Source of the DNA: Dactylosporangium aurantiacum
GTDB lineage: Bacteria; Actinomycetota; Actinomycetes; Mycobacteriales; Micromonosporaceae
DNA: 53,128 bases
Assembly: GCF_000716715.1 (NCBI RefSeq)
Contig: NZ_JNYJ01000067.1
Location: forward strand, 1-53,128
Direction of reading: 5' to 3'
Positions within the stretch are counted from its first letter, which is position 1, and each line of letters opens with the position of its first letter. Below the pieces are notes generated by a model that saw only the letters and a program-made list of their open reading frames with translations, did not search any database and was not told the DNA's origin. Position numbers and translations under genes: made by a program. This document shows, piece after piece, positions 33,313 through 43,200 of the stretch.

Positions 33313-33334
33313 GCCGAATGAACGAAAAGTGAAC
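33313..33334 (-). promoter_or_regulatory. PHO box (two 11-base direct repeats) before pstS
   Basis: The minus strand reads GTTCACTTTTC then GTTCATTCGGC, two adjoining 11-base units starting GTTCA, the known PhoP-binding arrangement in actinomycetes. It lies 88-109 bases before the pstS start and about 200 bases before divergent phoU, so it could serve both. Confidence 0.8.
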
Positions 33335-33532
33335 AGACGGGCGCGATCGTCTAACCGGACACCGTTGGCGAATCGCAAGAGATGCCACCAGCCGGGCGAA
33401 CCGGCGATACCGTCGCCGGCCGCGGCCTCCGGCCCGTCACGGACGAACCCGGGACAGTCTGCCACGTGCCGTACGCTGGGCAGCGTTGACGCTGGACGCC
33501 GGGCACACCGGCCGGCCTTCGGGAGGGTGCGG

Positions 33533-34177
33533 GTGCGGGCATGGTTCGCCAAACAGCTGGACGAGCTGCGCGGACAGCTCGTCGTGACGGCGGCGTCGGT
33601 CACCTCCTCCATCAGGTGGGCCACCCAGAGCCTGCTCCACCAGGACCTTGACGCCGCCCAGCAGGTGTCCGCCGCGGCCGCGGAGATGAAGGCCACCAAG
33701 GCCCACGTCGAGGAGCTGATCCTCCAGCTACTGGTCCGGCAGCAGCCCGTCGCCACGGACCTGCGCCTGGCCCTGGCCGGCCTGCACGTCGTCGGCGACC
33801 TCGAGCGGATGTCGGCGCTGGCCGACCACATCGCCAAGATCGTCGTCCTGCGGCACCCCGTGCCGGTGGTCCCCGCCGAGATCCGGCCCGCCGTGCAGCG
33901 GATGGGCGAGGTCGCCGAGGAGCTGGCCTGGACCGTGACCCGCGCCCTTGAAACGGACGATCCGGACGCCGCGGCGCGCATGGAGCGCGACGACGACATC
34001 GTCGACACCCTGCACCGCGACATGTTCGGCGTGCTGTTCAGCGAGTGGACGCACGGCGTGCAGGCCGCGGTGGACCTGACGCTCATCTGCCGCTACTACG
34101 AGCGGTACGCCGACCACGCCGTCAACGCCGGTCACCAGGTCGTGTTCATGGTCACCGGCGAGGCCCCGCCGAGCTGA
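33533..34177 (+). CDS. phoU: Phosphate uptake regulator PhoU
   Basis: GTG 33533 lies six bases after GGGAGG; GTG 33527 is too close to it. The 214-residue product is all helical, in two PhoU repeats with the metal-binding signatures: DLRLALAGLHVVGDLERMSA and LTLICRYYERYADHAVN, including the ERxxDH motifs in variant form. PhoU represses the phosphate regulon by acting between PstB and the sensor kinase. It is divergent from pstS. Confidence 0.93.
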   Translation: MRAWFAKQLDELRGQLVVTAASVTSSIRWATQSLLHQDLDAAQQVSAAAAEMKATKAHVEELILQLLVRQQPVATDLRLALAGLHVVGDLERMSALADHIAKIVVLRHPVPVVPAEIRPAVQRMGEVAEELAWTVTRALETDDPDAAARMERDDDIVDTLHRDMFGVLFSEWTHGVQAAVDLTLICRYYERYADHAVNAGHQVVFMVTGEAPPS

Positions 34178-34685
34178 CCCGCCCGCAACCGGCGCAGCCC
34201 TGCGCTGGCTGCTGCAGGCAGCCGGTGCGCAGTGACGCATCAGGCGTCGAGGAAGCGGCAGCACCGCACGGCGCCCGCAAGCCTCGCGCGCGCGAGGACA
34301 GTTCATTGACGTTATGGACGTTTGTCGGACACAGCTGTGTCCGGGGGCCCCGGACGCAGGTGACCGGGGGGACATGTTGTCCTCCAGACATCCTGCCCGG
34401 GGATGTGCACCGATTTGTCCGCGTTGTAGGGAGGGCCTGGTTCCACTGCTCAGCGGACTGCGATCGGAGGCGTGCCGGGCACGCCGACCGTTGGTGTAGT
34501 CGTCGGCCGAGTCGGCGGCGACGGGAATCGGCGTCAGCCGGCCGCCGCCGACGATGCGTGCGCGGCTGGGCTGACGGCGTGCGGCAATGGGTACGGCGCC
34601 GGTCGCGGCACGAAGCTCGCGACTCACCTCTGGCGACGTCGGAGATGAGAACTGCCCGAATACCTCCCGGCCGCCTTGGTGCGGG
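34178..34685. other. Gene-free stretch with two palindromes
   Basis: About 500 bases between phoU and the nucleotidyltransferase. CGGACACAGCTGTGTCCG (34326-34343) is a perfect 18-bp palindrome, and GGACA-TGT-TGTCC (34370-34382) shares its GGACA half-site, 27 bases later. A leftward frame from 34627 (MSRELRAATGAVPIAARRQP, then LTPIPVAADSADDYTNG) looks protein-like for about 60 codons but has no recognisable family and could be a gene fragment. Confidence 0.45.
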
Positions 34686-35660
34686 TCAGCAATGTTGAGT
34701 GATCACCTCGCGGAGTTCGGCTAGGTGAGCGTTGAGGGCGGGGTCGGGCGTGGCGATCCAGGGTCCACGGAAGTGGGGCCGTCGGGAGACGAGGTCGGTG
34801 AAGGCGGCGATCTGGTCGCGGGCGTTCTGGGCCCAGCTGACGTCTTCGCCGACTGCGATGCGGGCGGTGTAGGACAGGTCGATTCGTTCTTGTAACCAGG
34901 CCGGGGCGGATCGGGCGCGTTGCTCTGCGCTGGCTGGGTCGGCGGACGCCAGGACGGCGATCCGGGCGGCGAGGGCCTGTTGGCCGTGATGTTCTGCCAT
35001 GCGCTCGAATCGGGTCCACTCACGGCCGAGGGAGCCGAGTCGTTCGCCCCATCGCTCGAGAAGGACCATGCGTAGCGCGCGGGCGGAGACGCGCAGTTGG
35101 TGTGTGGCGTTGGCGGGGTCGTCGGTGTGGGTTCGGGTCGCTTCGGCGAGGGCCTGGGTGGCTTGTTGCTGCCAGATGTTGATGCGGGCGGCGACGACCG
35201 CGGGGTGGAAGCGGACGGTTCGTATCCATTCGGCGAACCCGTGGCCGAGTTCGTCCTGGGGGTCGGCGGCGTAGCCGCCGTATGCCTTGTCGATGCCGTG
35301 GAACCAGCGCGGTTCGGTGATGCGGCTGACTGCGTGGTCTGGTCCGGCGGTGATCGCGTCGCGGATCTCGGTGGTGGTGAAGGCCAGCCGGCCGATGTCG
35401 AGGGCTTGGGCGCGGCCGGATCCCGTCCACCAGTCCACGAGGGCAGCGCGTCGCTGGTCGAGTTGGGCGGCGGATTCTTCTGGATCGGTGGCGTCGTCGT
35501 AGATGGGGAGCAGGTCGATGTCGGACATGGGCCAGGGCTCGCCGCGTCCGACGCTGCCGGCGACGATGAGCCCGTGGAGGCCCGGGGTTTGCCCGAGCAC
35601 CGTGACAGCTTCCTGGAGTCGTTCGTCGAGCAACTGTTTCCACCGATCAGTGGGTTTCAT
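34686..35660 (-). CDS. Nucleotidyltransferase-domain protein
   Basis: ATG 35660. The 324-residue product has the minimal nucleotidyltransferase core near the N terminus: HGLIVAGSVGRGEPWPMSDI, with GSxxRG and the metal-binding DxD (DIDLLP), and a third Asp around LDIGRLAF. The remaining helical region (LRVSARALRMVLLERWGERL) resembles aminoglycoside-nucleotidyltransferase-like proteins of unknown target. Its lower third-position GC and its position between insertion debris suggest acquisition. The nearest Shine-Dalgarno-like GGAG lies in the terminal repeat of the adjoining IS. Confidence 0.75.
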   Translation of the reverse strand: MKPTDRWKQLLDERLQEAVTVLGQTPGLHGLIVAGSVGRGEPWPMSDIDLLPIYDDATDPEESAAQLDQRRAALVDWWTGSGRAQALDIGRLAFTTTEIRDAITAGPDHAVSRITEPRWFHGIDKAYGGYAADPQDELGHGFAEWIRTVRFHPAVVAARINIWQQQATQALAEATRTHTDDPANATHQLRVSARALRMVLLERWGERLGSLGREWTRFERMAEHHGQQALAARIAVLASADPASAEQRARSAPAWLQERIDLSYTARIAVGEDVSWAQNARDQIAAFTDLVSRRPHFRGPWIATPDPALNAHLAELREVITQHC

Positions 35661-35667
35661 CGGCTCG

Positions 35668-36449
35668 GGTCTCCTTGTCCGTTGGGGCGGCGGCTGACAT
35701 CGGCGGCGTAATTAGAGGTCCTGACAAGGTCGTCTGACGTGTCGGTAGGTGATGATGCAGGTGGCGAGGCCAAGGAAGGCTTCGTGGATGTCGTCGCGGC
35801 GTTCCCAGTGGATGCGGAGCCGTTTCATGCCGTGGTACCAGGCGATGGTCCGCTCGATCATCCACCGGTAGACGCCGAGGCCGGAGCCGTGCGGTGCGCC
35901 GCGGCGGGCGATCCGTGGGTGGATGCCTTTGTGGCGGACGGTCTTGCGGTACTTGTCGAAGGCGAGGGGGATGCCGGCACCCTCGGTCAGGACGTGGTGC
36001 TTGGAGCCCGCTCGGGCGCGGTCGACCGGGCTCGGTCGCTTCTGGGCCGCGACGAGCAGCGCGGACGTGGGAGGAGTCGATGACCGCTCTGGACCAGTCC
36101 AGCTTCCCCGCGGCGTGCAGCTCCGCGAGCAACAGCTCGTGCAGCTGCTTCCAGACCCCGGGCCGGTTCCACTCTTCGAGGCGTCGCCAGCACGTCATCC
36201 CGGACCCGAACCCCAGCTCCTGCGGCAGGAACTCCCACTGGATGCCGGTGTGCAGCACGAACGGGATCCCGGACAGCACCTGCCGGTCAGGGATCCGCTT
36301 GCGTCCGGGACGTCGTGGATCGCGGGGTACGGGTTTGGGCAGCAGCGGTTCGATGCGCTGCCACAGCCGTCCGGCACGATCCACGGCGGCTGTTCACCAC
36401 GCCTCACGGCCGAAGATGTTAGATCATCCTCCGCAAAGGATGGAAGACC
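35668..36449 (-). mobile_element. IS5/IS427-like insertion sequence, 782 bp, with target duplication
   Basis: The left end GGTCTCCTTGTCC and the right end (reverse complement GGTCTTCCATCC) are imperfect inverted repeats that continue with TTGGGGCGG and TTGCGGAGG. The tetranucleotide CTCG flanks both ends (35664-35667 and 36450-36453), the expected short target duplication. The single transposase gene between them is defective. Confidence 0.65.
35712..36384 (-). pseudogene. IS5-family transposase, frameshifted and internally deleted
   Basis: ATG 36384 begins MDRAGRLWQRIEPLLPKPVP and has LSGIPFVLHTGIQWEFLPQE, TCWRRLEEWN and AVIDSSHVRA, the first half of IS5/IS427 transposases with the first catalytic Asp. 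Near 36050 the frame must change to continue with RPSPVDRARAGSKHHVLTEG, FDKYRKTVRHKGIHPRIARR, and MIERTIAWYHGMKRLRIHWE, ending in TAA at 35712. IS427 elements may use programmed frameshifting, but about 45 residues including the second catalytic Asp (ADRGYD block) are also missing, so the enzyme is dead. Confidence 0.75.
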
Positions 36450-36453
36450 CTCG

Positions 36454-36890
36454 ATCAACGTGGTTAGGACCTGCAAGTCGACAGACCCGGAGCCGGCCCG
36501 TCTCCGAGGCCACCATCGGTCGGCTCACAGACGAGGTCCGGCGCCATCCGCGCCGTCGCTGGAATCCACTGAGGCACGAGCGTTCTTCGACAATCTGCAC
36601 GTCATCGCAGACCGAACCGGCCGGCGCGACTCGACCAACATGCTGCTGCACCGGCAAGCATGCTTCCTCGCCAGCCTCGACCCCACCGGCAGAACAGCCG
36701 ACTGGCTCAGCTCGACGCGACGATCGACATTCCCAGCGACGTTCCACGGCTGGTCACCGACGTGGCCAGACGCCCGATCGATCGCCACTTCCCTGGCCAA
36801 GCACGGCGATCCCCAACCCTTGAGAGACTTCATCGCACGCGCCCACCCAGACGACGCGTGCGAACTGGCCGGCCTGAACTACGACCCGAG
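36454..36890 (+). pseudogene. XRE-type regulator, C-terminal fossil
   Basis: Beyond the IS, pieces in alternating frames form one protein: PVSEATIGRLTDEVRRH, ARAFFDNLHVIADRTGRR, HRQACFLASLDPTGRTADWL, LDATIDIPSDVPRLVTDV, and HGDPQPLRDFIARAHPDDAC with ELAGLNY. The order and the final LxxLNYWAYW-like end fit the C-terminal half of long XRE regulators of actinomycetes. The helix-turn-helix half is absent, cut at the IS junction, and several frameshifts are present. Confidence 0.5.
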
Positions 36891-36915
36891 CGCTCGATCT
36901 GCGGCTACGCGGCGC

Positions 36916-37848
36916 CTACCCGCCAGCCGGCAGGCCGTGCCAGGGATCCTCGCGCCGCCACACGGTCGGGAAGTGCAGCCGTACCCCGTCCGCCGCGGCG
37001 AGCCCGTCGAGGATCCGCATGCTGGCGTCGAGGTCGTCGCCGAGGTAGGGCAGGGCTCGCAGCGGCCGGTCGAGGGGGCGGAAGAAGTCGTCCCAGTGGG
37101 TCAGCACGACCCGCCGGGCACCCACGGCACGCACCGTCTCGTCCCAGTAGGCGCGCAGGTACGCCTCGGGCCGCACGCCGAGCTGGCCGACGCCGAGGTA
37201 CGCCACGTCGGCCCGGTGCCCCCGCAGCAGTCCGGGGACGAAGCCGGCGCTGCCCTGCACGAGCGCGCTCCGGCCGGTGGCGTGCCGCAGCAGGATGGAC
37301 CACGCCTCGCCGCACCGGTAGGCACCCACCCGCACCGGCGGCACCACCGGCGCGGTGATCGCGCCCGGGAACCGGTCCGGCGGGCAGTGCTCGGAGGCCA
37401 GGTGGGTCACGGTGAACGCGCCGTACGTGTCGGGCCGCCCCGGCGTCACCACCCTGATCCGGTCGTCGGCCAGGCCGTGCCCCCGCCCGACGTTCGCCGT
37501 CGACTCCCCGCCGACCAGCACGGCACCGGTGCGGTCGGCGACCAGCGCCGCGTCGAGCACGTGGTCGAAGTGCGTGTGCACCGGCAGGACCGCCGCCAGC
37601 CGCGCCACCCCGGCCCGGGCGAGGGCCGCCTCGACCGACGCCGCCGACGGCCGGATCCTGCCGAGCAGGAGCCTGCGCAGCGGGTACCGGCTGAAGAACC
37701 CGTCGGTCATCACCGCCGCCGACCCGTCGTCGATCAGCAGCGTGGACACGCCGAGGAACGTCACGCTCAGCCCGGACCCGCCCGCGACCGGCACGTCGAA
37801 GCGGTCCCGATACCGGCCGATGTCGGGGCGTCCGAGTTTCCACCGCAT
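36916..37848 (-). CDS. MBL-fold metallo-hydrolase
   Basis: ATG 37848. The 310-residue product has a beta-lactamase-fold start (LSVTFLGVSTLLIDDGSAAV, MTDGFFSR), metal motif LPVHTHFDHVLDAALVAD, and later metal ligands in VTHLASEHCPPDRF and RVVLTHWDDFF. It resembles the UlaG/RomA-like branch acting on lactones or phosphodiesters. The start codon overlaps that of the divergent gene by two bases, an unusual head-to-head arrangement that supports recent rearrangement. Confidence 0.85.
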   Translation of the reverse strand: MRWKLGRPDIGRYRDRFDVPVAGGSGLSVTFLGVSTLLIDDGSAAVMTDGFFSRYPLRRLLLGRIRPSAASVEAALARAGVARLAAVLPVHTHFDHVLDAALVADRTGAVLVGGESTANVGRGHGLADDRIRVVTPGRPDTYGAFTVTHLASEHCPPDRFPGAITAPVVPPVRVGAYRCGEAWSILLRHATGRSALVQGSAGFVPGLLRGHRADVAYLGVGQLGVRPEAYLRAYWDETVRAVGARRVVLTHWDDFFRPLDRPLRALPYLGDDLDASMRILDGLAAADGVRLHFPTVWRREDPWHGLPAGG

Positions 37849-38311
37849 GCGCCGACGCTACCGCCGCCCGAGCGGGTCGCGGCCCACGGCCCCGGCGCAG
37901 GGGTCCACCGAGGCGCTCCGGACACAGGTCCGCGACGACATCGCCACGGTCGAACGGGAGACCGGTTGGCGGTACGACACGGACCTGTCGGTCGCGTCCG
38001 GCACGAAGGTGGGCGGCTATCCCGGCTGGACCCAGGTGCCGGACTGGCCGGTCTGCGGCTGCGGCGCCCGGCTGGAGCACCTCCTCACCGTGGCCACCTG
38101 GGAGTTCAGCCGGGGCGACGAGAAACGCTGGATTCCGCTGGAGGACCGCGCGGCGATGGCCGGATGGGGCTTCGCCGCCCCTGACGACCATCCATGGCGG
38201 CGCATCCAGAACCCGGCGGGCCTGACGCTCGGCGACGCCGGAGGCATCTACCTGTTCGTGTGCTCGGCCTGCCCCGAGCGGCCGTTCGACCACCGGTTCG
38301 ACTGCTCCTGA
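37847..38311 (+). pseudogene. DUF1963-like protein, C-terminal part only
   Basis: The frame from ATG 37847 encodes 154 residues ending at TGA 38309-38311. From about residue 40 it matches the C-terminal half of DUF1963 proteins: TKVGGYPGWTQVPDWPVCGC, LEHLLTVATWEFSRGDE, GDAGGIYLFVCSACPERPF. The first 150 or more residues of that family are missing and the N-terminal codons are Arg/Pro-rich, so the gene appears 5'-truncated by the event that put the MBL gene beside it. A short functional version cannot be excluded. Confidence 0.6.
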
Positions 38312-38408
38312 CGGGCCGGACGGCCGCTGGTGCGAGCGGTGTTCGGCGCGAGCACCACGACCACCGCCGGCACCACGCCGAGCGGACGCCTCCCGGGCCC
38401 GACCATCT

Positions 38409-38432
38409 CCAGAAACGTTTCGAAAATTCTGG
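38409..38432. promoter_or_regulatory. AT-rich palindromic site before the ABC operon
   Basis: CCAGAA and TTCTGG bracket GAAACGTTTC, a perfect 10-bp palindrome with central CG like LacI-family operators, in an AT-rich patch that is rare in this DNA. It lies 57-80 bases before the first ABC gene. No LacI gene is in the window. Confidence 0.45.
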
Positions 38433-38488
38433 GAAATGTCGATTGGTGTGGCATTCTCGAACACCCACGGGGAGCGTCGAGGAGGGGC

Positions 38489-39430
38489 ATGTCGAGCACG
38501 TCGTTGTCGTTGCCGCAGCCGCCGGCGCGGGCGCCCGAGTTCGGCCGTGATGCGCTGATCGTGTGCGAGAGCCTCGTGCGCATCTACCAGACGGGTTCGG
38601 TCGAGGTACAGGCGCTGCAGGGACTCGACCTGGCCGTGGACAGCGGGGAGATGGTCGCCGTCGTGGGCGCGTCCGGCTCGGGCAAGTCGACGCTGCTGTC
38701 CATCCTCGCCGGGATCGACGCCCCGACGGCCGGGCGGGCCAGGGTCGACCGGTGGAACCTGCTGGCGATGGGGCGGGCCGACCGGGTCCGCTACCGGCGG
38801 CACACGGTGGGGTTCGTGCGCCAGCAGACGGCCAGCAACCTGGTGCCGTACCTGACCGCCCGGCAGATGGTGGACCTGCCGATGACGACGGCCCGGACGC
38901 CGGCCAAGGCCCGCCGGGACCGCGCCGCCGAGCTGCTGGCCGCCCTCGGCGTCGCCGACTGCGCCGACCGGCGCCCCGCCCAGCTGTCCGGCGGGCAGCA
39001 GATGCGCGTCGCGATCGCCGTGGCGTTGGCGAACCAGCCGCGGGTCCTGCTGGCCGACGAGCCGACCGGCGAGCTGGACACGGCGACGTCGGCCGAGGTG
39101 TTCGGCGCGCTGCGGGACGTCAACCAGCGCTTCGGGGTCACCGTGGTGGTGGTGACGCACGACCCGGCGGTGAGCGGCCAGGTCGAGCGGACCGTGGCCA
39201 TCCGTGACGGCCGGACCAGCAGCGAGGTGCTGCGCCGCGCCACCACAGACGCCGAGGGCGACACCCACGTCATCGCCGAGGAGTACGCCGTGATGGACCG
39301 CGCCGGCCGGGTCCAGGTGCCCCGCGACTTCCGGGAGGCGCTCGCCCTGACCCGGCGGGTCCGCCTGGCGCTGGAGCCCGACCACGTCACGATCCGGCCG
39401 GACACGGCGGACACGGCGGACCGCGCGTGA
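38489..39430 (+). CDS. ABC transporter ATP-binding protein (MacB/LolD-like), first of four-gene operon
   Basis: ATG 38489 follows GGAGGGG. The 313-residue product has Walker A GASGSGKST, Q-loop at VRQQTASN, signature LSGGQQMR, Walker B VLLADEPTGELD and VVVVTHDPAV. After the ATPase domain comes an 80-residue extension (EEYAVMDRAGRVQVPRDFRE) unusual for the family, similar to an AbrB-like start motif. It belongs to the FtsX-permease exporter class. Overlaps the next gene by GTGA. Confidence 0.88.
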   Translation: MSSTSLSLPQPPARAPEFGRDALIVCESLVRIYQTGSVEVQALQGLDLAVDSGEMVAVVGASGSGKSTLLSILAGIDAPTAGRARVDRWNLLAMGRADRVRYRRHTVGFVRQQTASNLVPYLTARQMVDLPMTTARTPAKARRDRAAELLAALGVADCADRRPAQLSGGQQMRVAIAVALANQPRVLLADEPTGELDTATSAEVFGALRDVNQRFGVTVVVVTHDPAVSGQVERTVAIRDGRTSSEVLRRATTDAEGDTHVIAEEYAVMDRAGRVQVPRDFREALALTRRVRLALEPDHVTIRPDTADTADRA

Positions 39431-40221
39431 CCGCCGAGCCGACCGCCGACGCCGCCGACGCCGCCGCCGAGACCGCCGCCGAGACCGCCGCCGACACCGC
39501 CGCCGAGACCGCCGCCGGCGCGACCGCCGAGACCGCCGCCGGCGCGACCGCCGAGCCGCTGCTGTCGGTGCGCGACATCCACCGCCGCTTCGGTGCCGGA
39601 CCGGCCGCGGTCCACGCGCTCAGAGGCGTCTCGTTCGACGTGCGCCCCGGCACCATGGTCGCCCTCGTCGGCCGGTCCGGCTCCGGCAAGACGACACTGC
39701 TCAACGTCATCGGCGGGCTGGACCGCCCGGACAGCGGCACCGTGCACATCGACGGCACCGACGTCACGGCCCTCGACGAGGACGGGCTGTCCCGGCTGCG
39801 CCGGGAGAAGGTCTCCTACGTGTTCCAGACCTTCGGGCTGATCCCGGTGCTGTCCGCCGCGGAGAACGTCGGCGCCCCGCTGCGGCTGGCCCGCGTCGCC
39901 CCCGCCGAGCGCGAACGCCGCGTCCAGCTGCTGCTCAGCCTCGTCGGGCTCGCCGACCACGCCGAGCAGCGCCCCACCGAACTGTCCGGCGGCCAGCAGC
40001 AGCGCGTCGCGATCGCCCGGGCGCTGGCCGGCTCGCCCCGGCTGCTCATCGCCGACGAACCCACCGGCCAGCTCGACGCCGAGACCGGCCTGGCGGTGAT
40101 GGCGCTGATCCGCGGCGTCGTGGAGTCCGAAGGTGTCACCGCGCTCGTCTCCACCCACGACCCGGTGATGATGGCCCTCGCCGACCGGGTCATCACCATC
40201 CACGACGGGCAGCTCGACTGA
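39427..40221 (+). CDS. ABC transporter ATP-binding protein, second of operon
   Basis: GTG 39427. The first 35 residues are low-complexity repeats of A-E-T-A-A units from GC-rich 12-base tandem copies. The ATPase follows: [63 protein letters not shown] and VSTHDP. All motifs are intact; 264 residues. It probably pairs with the first ATPase as a heterodimer for the two permeases downstream. Overlaps the permease by TGATG. Confidence 0.9.
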   Translation: MTAEPTADAADAAAETAAETAADTAAETAAGATAETAAGATAEPLLSVRDIHRRFGAGPAAVHALRGVSFDVRPGTMVALVGRSGSGKTTLLNVIGGLDRPDSGTVHIDGTDVTALDEDGLSRLRREKVSYVFQTFGLIPVLSAAENVGAPLRLARVAPAERERRVQLLLSLVGLADHAEQRPTELSGGQQQRVAIARALAGSPRLLIADEPTGQLDAETGLAVMALIRGVVESEGVTALVSTHDPVMMALADRVITIHDGQLD

Positions 40222-43200
40222 TGCTGCGCCTGCTCGTCCGCCGCGCCGGCGCGCAATGGCCGCTGCTCGCCGCGCTGCTCGGCGTCGTCACCGTCGGCGC
40301 CACCCTGCTCGGCACCTGCGCCCTGCTCACCACCCGCACCGCCGAGCGGGCCTACGAGGTCGCCGCCGCCCGCGCCACCGCCGACGAGGTCGACGTCACC
40401 GCGTACACCGGCACCGTCGAAGCCCCGCACGCCAGCGCTGTGGCCGCCGGTGCCCGTGACGTCATCACCGGTGCCCTCGCCCCCTTCCCCACGACGACGC
40501 ACACCCGCGCGTCGAGCATCCTGCGGGCCCTGCCCCCGACCGCCGCCGCCGGCACCACCGTCGCACCCCAGACGTACCTGTCCGGCATGGACGACCTGCC
40601 GGCCCGCACCCAGCTCAGCGCGGGGCGCTGGCCGCAGCCCGCGAAGACGCCCGTGGAGGCGGTACTGCTGGAGCAGACCGCGCAGGTGCTCGGCGTCGCC
40701 CCCGGCAGCCGGCTGCGGCTGGGCGCCGAGCTGGCCCACGCCGCCGTCCCCCTGCTCGACATCACCGTCGTCGGCGTCGTCCGTCCGCTGCCCGGCGCCG
40801 GCTGGGACCGCGACCCGCTCGTCGCGACCGGCTACGCCCTCGGCTACCTCGACGGCCGCTTCGGCCAGCCCGTCAACGTGTACGGCCCGCTCATCGTCGA
40901 CCTCACCGACCTGCTCACCACCGGCGCCACCATCGACCGGCTGCAGGTCACCGCGCATCCGGACCTGTCCCGTCCCACCCGCCGCGACCTGGACGCCGCC
41001 GCCGGCGCGGTCGACGGCGCGGACCGCCTCCTCGCCCGTACCCTCGGCGACCGGGTCGGGCTGGAACGGGTCTACTCCGCCCTGCCCTCGACCCTGCGCG
41101 CCGCGGACGACCAGCGCCGCGTCACGGCCGCCGTCGTGCTCGCCGTCGCCGTCCTCGGCGGCATCCTCGCCGCCACCGCCCTGGCCCTCGCCGCCCGGCT
41201 CGCCGCCGGCGTCCGCGCCGACGAGACCGCCCTCCTCGTCGCCCTCGGCACCAGCCCCCGCCAGCTCGCCGCCACCGCCGCCGTGGAGGCCGCGACGCTC
41301 GCCGCGCTCGCCGCGGCCCTCGCCGTCCCCGCGTCCTCGGCCGTGCACGCCGCCCTCACCCATCTACCGCCGCTGGACGGTGCCGGGCTCGGCACCCGCC
41401 CGGTCGTGACCGGCGCCCAGGTGCTCACCGTCGTGGCCGGCGCGTTCGCGCTGGCCGCGGTGCTCATCGTCCTCGCCGTGCGGCCCGGGCCGGCGCCCGG
41501 CGAGCGCCGGCAGCGCCGCGAGCTGCTCGCCCGGTCCGGCGCCGACCTGCTGCTCGTCGCGTTCGCCGGGGTCGGCTGGTGGCAGCTGGCCGCGCAACCG
41601 GACGCGGCCACCACCCGCGCCGACGTCGTGCGCGTCCTCGCGCCGGCGCTGCTGCTCGCCGCCGGCGCCGCGGTGGCGCTGCGGCTGGTGCTGCCGGCGT
41701 TGCACGGCGCCGACCGGCTGGCCCGCCGCGCCCGCGGGCTCGTGCTGCCGCTGGCCGCGTTCGAGGCCGCCCGCCGCCCGCAGGCCGTCGCCGCCGGCCT
41801 GCTCATCGGTCTGGCCTGCGCCGCCGGCACGTTCGGTGTCGCGTTCGACGCCACCTGGCACCGTTCGCAGCACGACCAGGCCGACGTGTCCGTCGGCACC
41901 GACCTCGCGCTCACCCTCACCACCCCGCCCGACGCCGGGCAGGGTGACACCGTGGCCGACGCCACCGGCGGCACGGTCAGCCCCGCCGTCGACCGTGGCG
42001 TCGCGGTCGGGCAGTGGCTCGGCAGCGCCGGTGACCCGCCGCGGCTCGTCGCCGTGGACGCCGCCCGCGCCGGCGCGCTGCTGCGCGGCCGGCTCGACGG
42101 CAGCCGGACCTGGTCGGGCGTCGGCGCGGCCCTCGCCCCGGCCGCCCCCGCCGCCGGCATCACGGTCCCGGCCGGCGCCGCGATCACCGTCTCCGGCACC
42201 GCCACCGGCGACGGCGCGCTCGCGGTGACCCCCCGCCTGCTCCTGCAGGACGGCACCGGCCTGCGTACCCCCTGCGCCGCGCCCGCCGTGCCGCTGGACG
42301 CGGCCCCGCACCGGCTGCCACCCTGCTCGGCCGGCGGCGGGCTGCGGCTCGTCGCGGTGTCGCTGAAGGTCGAGATGTCCGAGTCGGTGATCGCGGGCGG
42401 CATCAGCCAGGTCGCCGTCACCGTCTCCGTGCCGGGCGGCACCCCACCCGCCGGGCCGTGGACCGCGACGTCCGCCCCGCCGGTCCCCGGGCAGGTGGCC
42501 AACCCGGCGGTCGCCGTCACCGGCGCGGACCTGGTCCTGACCGGCACCGTCCAGCTCAACGGCGCGCCGGACGCCGCCCGTACCATCGTCGCCACCGCGT
42601 TCGAGGACCCCGGACCCGTCCCGGTCGCCGTGTCCGCCCGCTTCGCCGAAGAGATCGGCGCGGAGCGAGGCATGCCGCTGAGCGTCACCGTCGGCACCAC
42701 CCCCGTGCCGGTCGTCGTCGCCGAGGTGCTGCCGGCGATCCCGTCCGCGCCCGGCACGGCCGCGCTCCTCGCCGACCTCGACCTGCTCTCCCGCGCCATC
42801 GCCGTCACCGGCGACCTCACGTTCCCGGTCGACGCCTGGTGGGTCGGCCACCCCACCGGCGGCGCCGCCGACCGGGCCGCGGCGCTGCGCTTGGGCACCG
42901 TCACCACCCGCGCCGAGGAGACCACCCGCCTCAGCGCCGGCCCGCTGCGCGCCGGCCTGCCCGCCGCGCTGCGGCTGCTCGTCCCGGCCGCCGCGCTGCT
43001 GCTGCTCGCCGGTGTCGTCCTGCACGTGACCTGCGATCTGCAGGTCCGCGCGCTCGAGGTGGCGCGGCTGCGCGGCATCGGCATGGCCCGGCGCGACATC
43101 CGGACGGTCCTGCTCGGCCAGCACGCCGCGGTGCTGGTGCCCCTGCTGGTCGCCGGGGCCGTGGTCGGCGGGCTCGCCACCCGGCTCGTGGCGCCGCTGA

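Noticed and set aside
34045..34698. A rightward frame after phoU
   Set aside because: It begins inside phoU and continues with Arg/Gly-rich codons without any family likeness.
35923..38184. A 753-codon frame across the IS, the XRE fossil and the MBL gene
   Set aside because: It is a chance fusion of shadow frames with one real piece of the XRE fossil; the MBL gene is clear on the other strand.
39427..39560. Tandem GC-rich repeats at the start of the second ABC ATPase as a possible CRISPR or regulatory repeat
   Set aside because: They are 12-base codon repeats in frame (A-E-T-A-A), without spacers.
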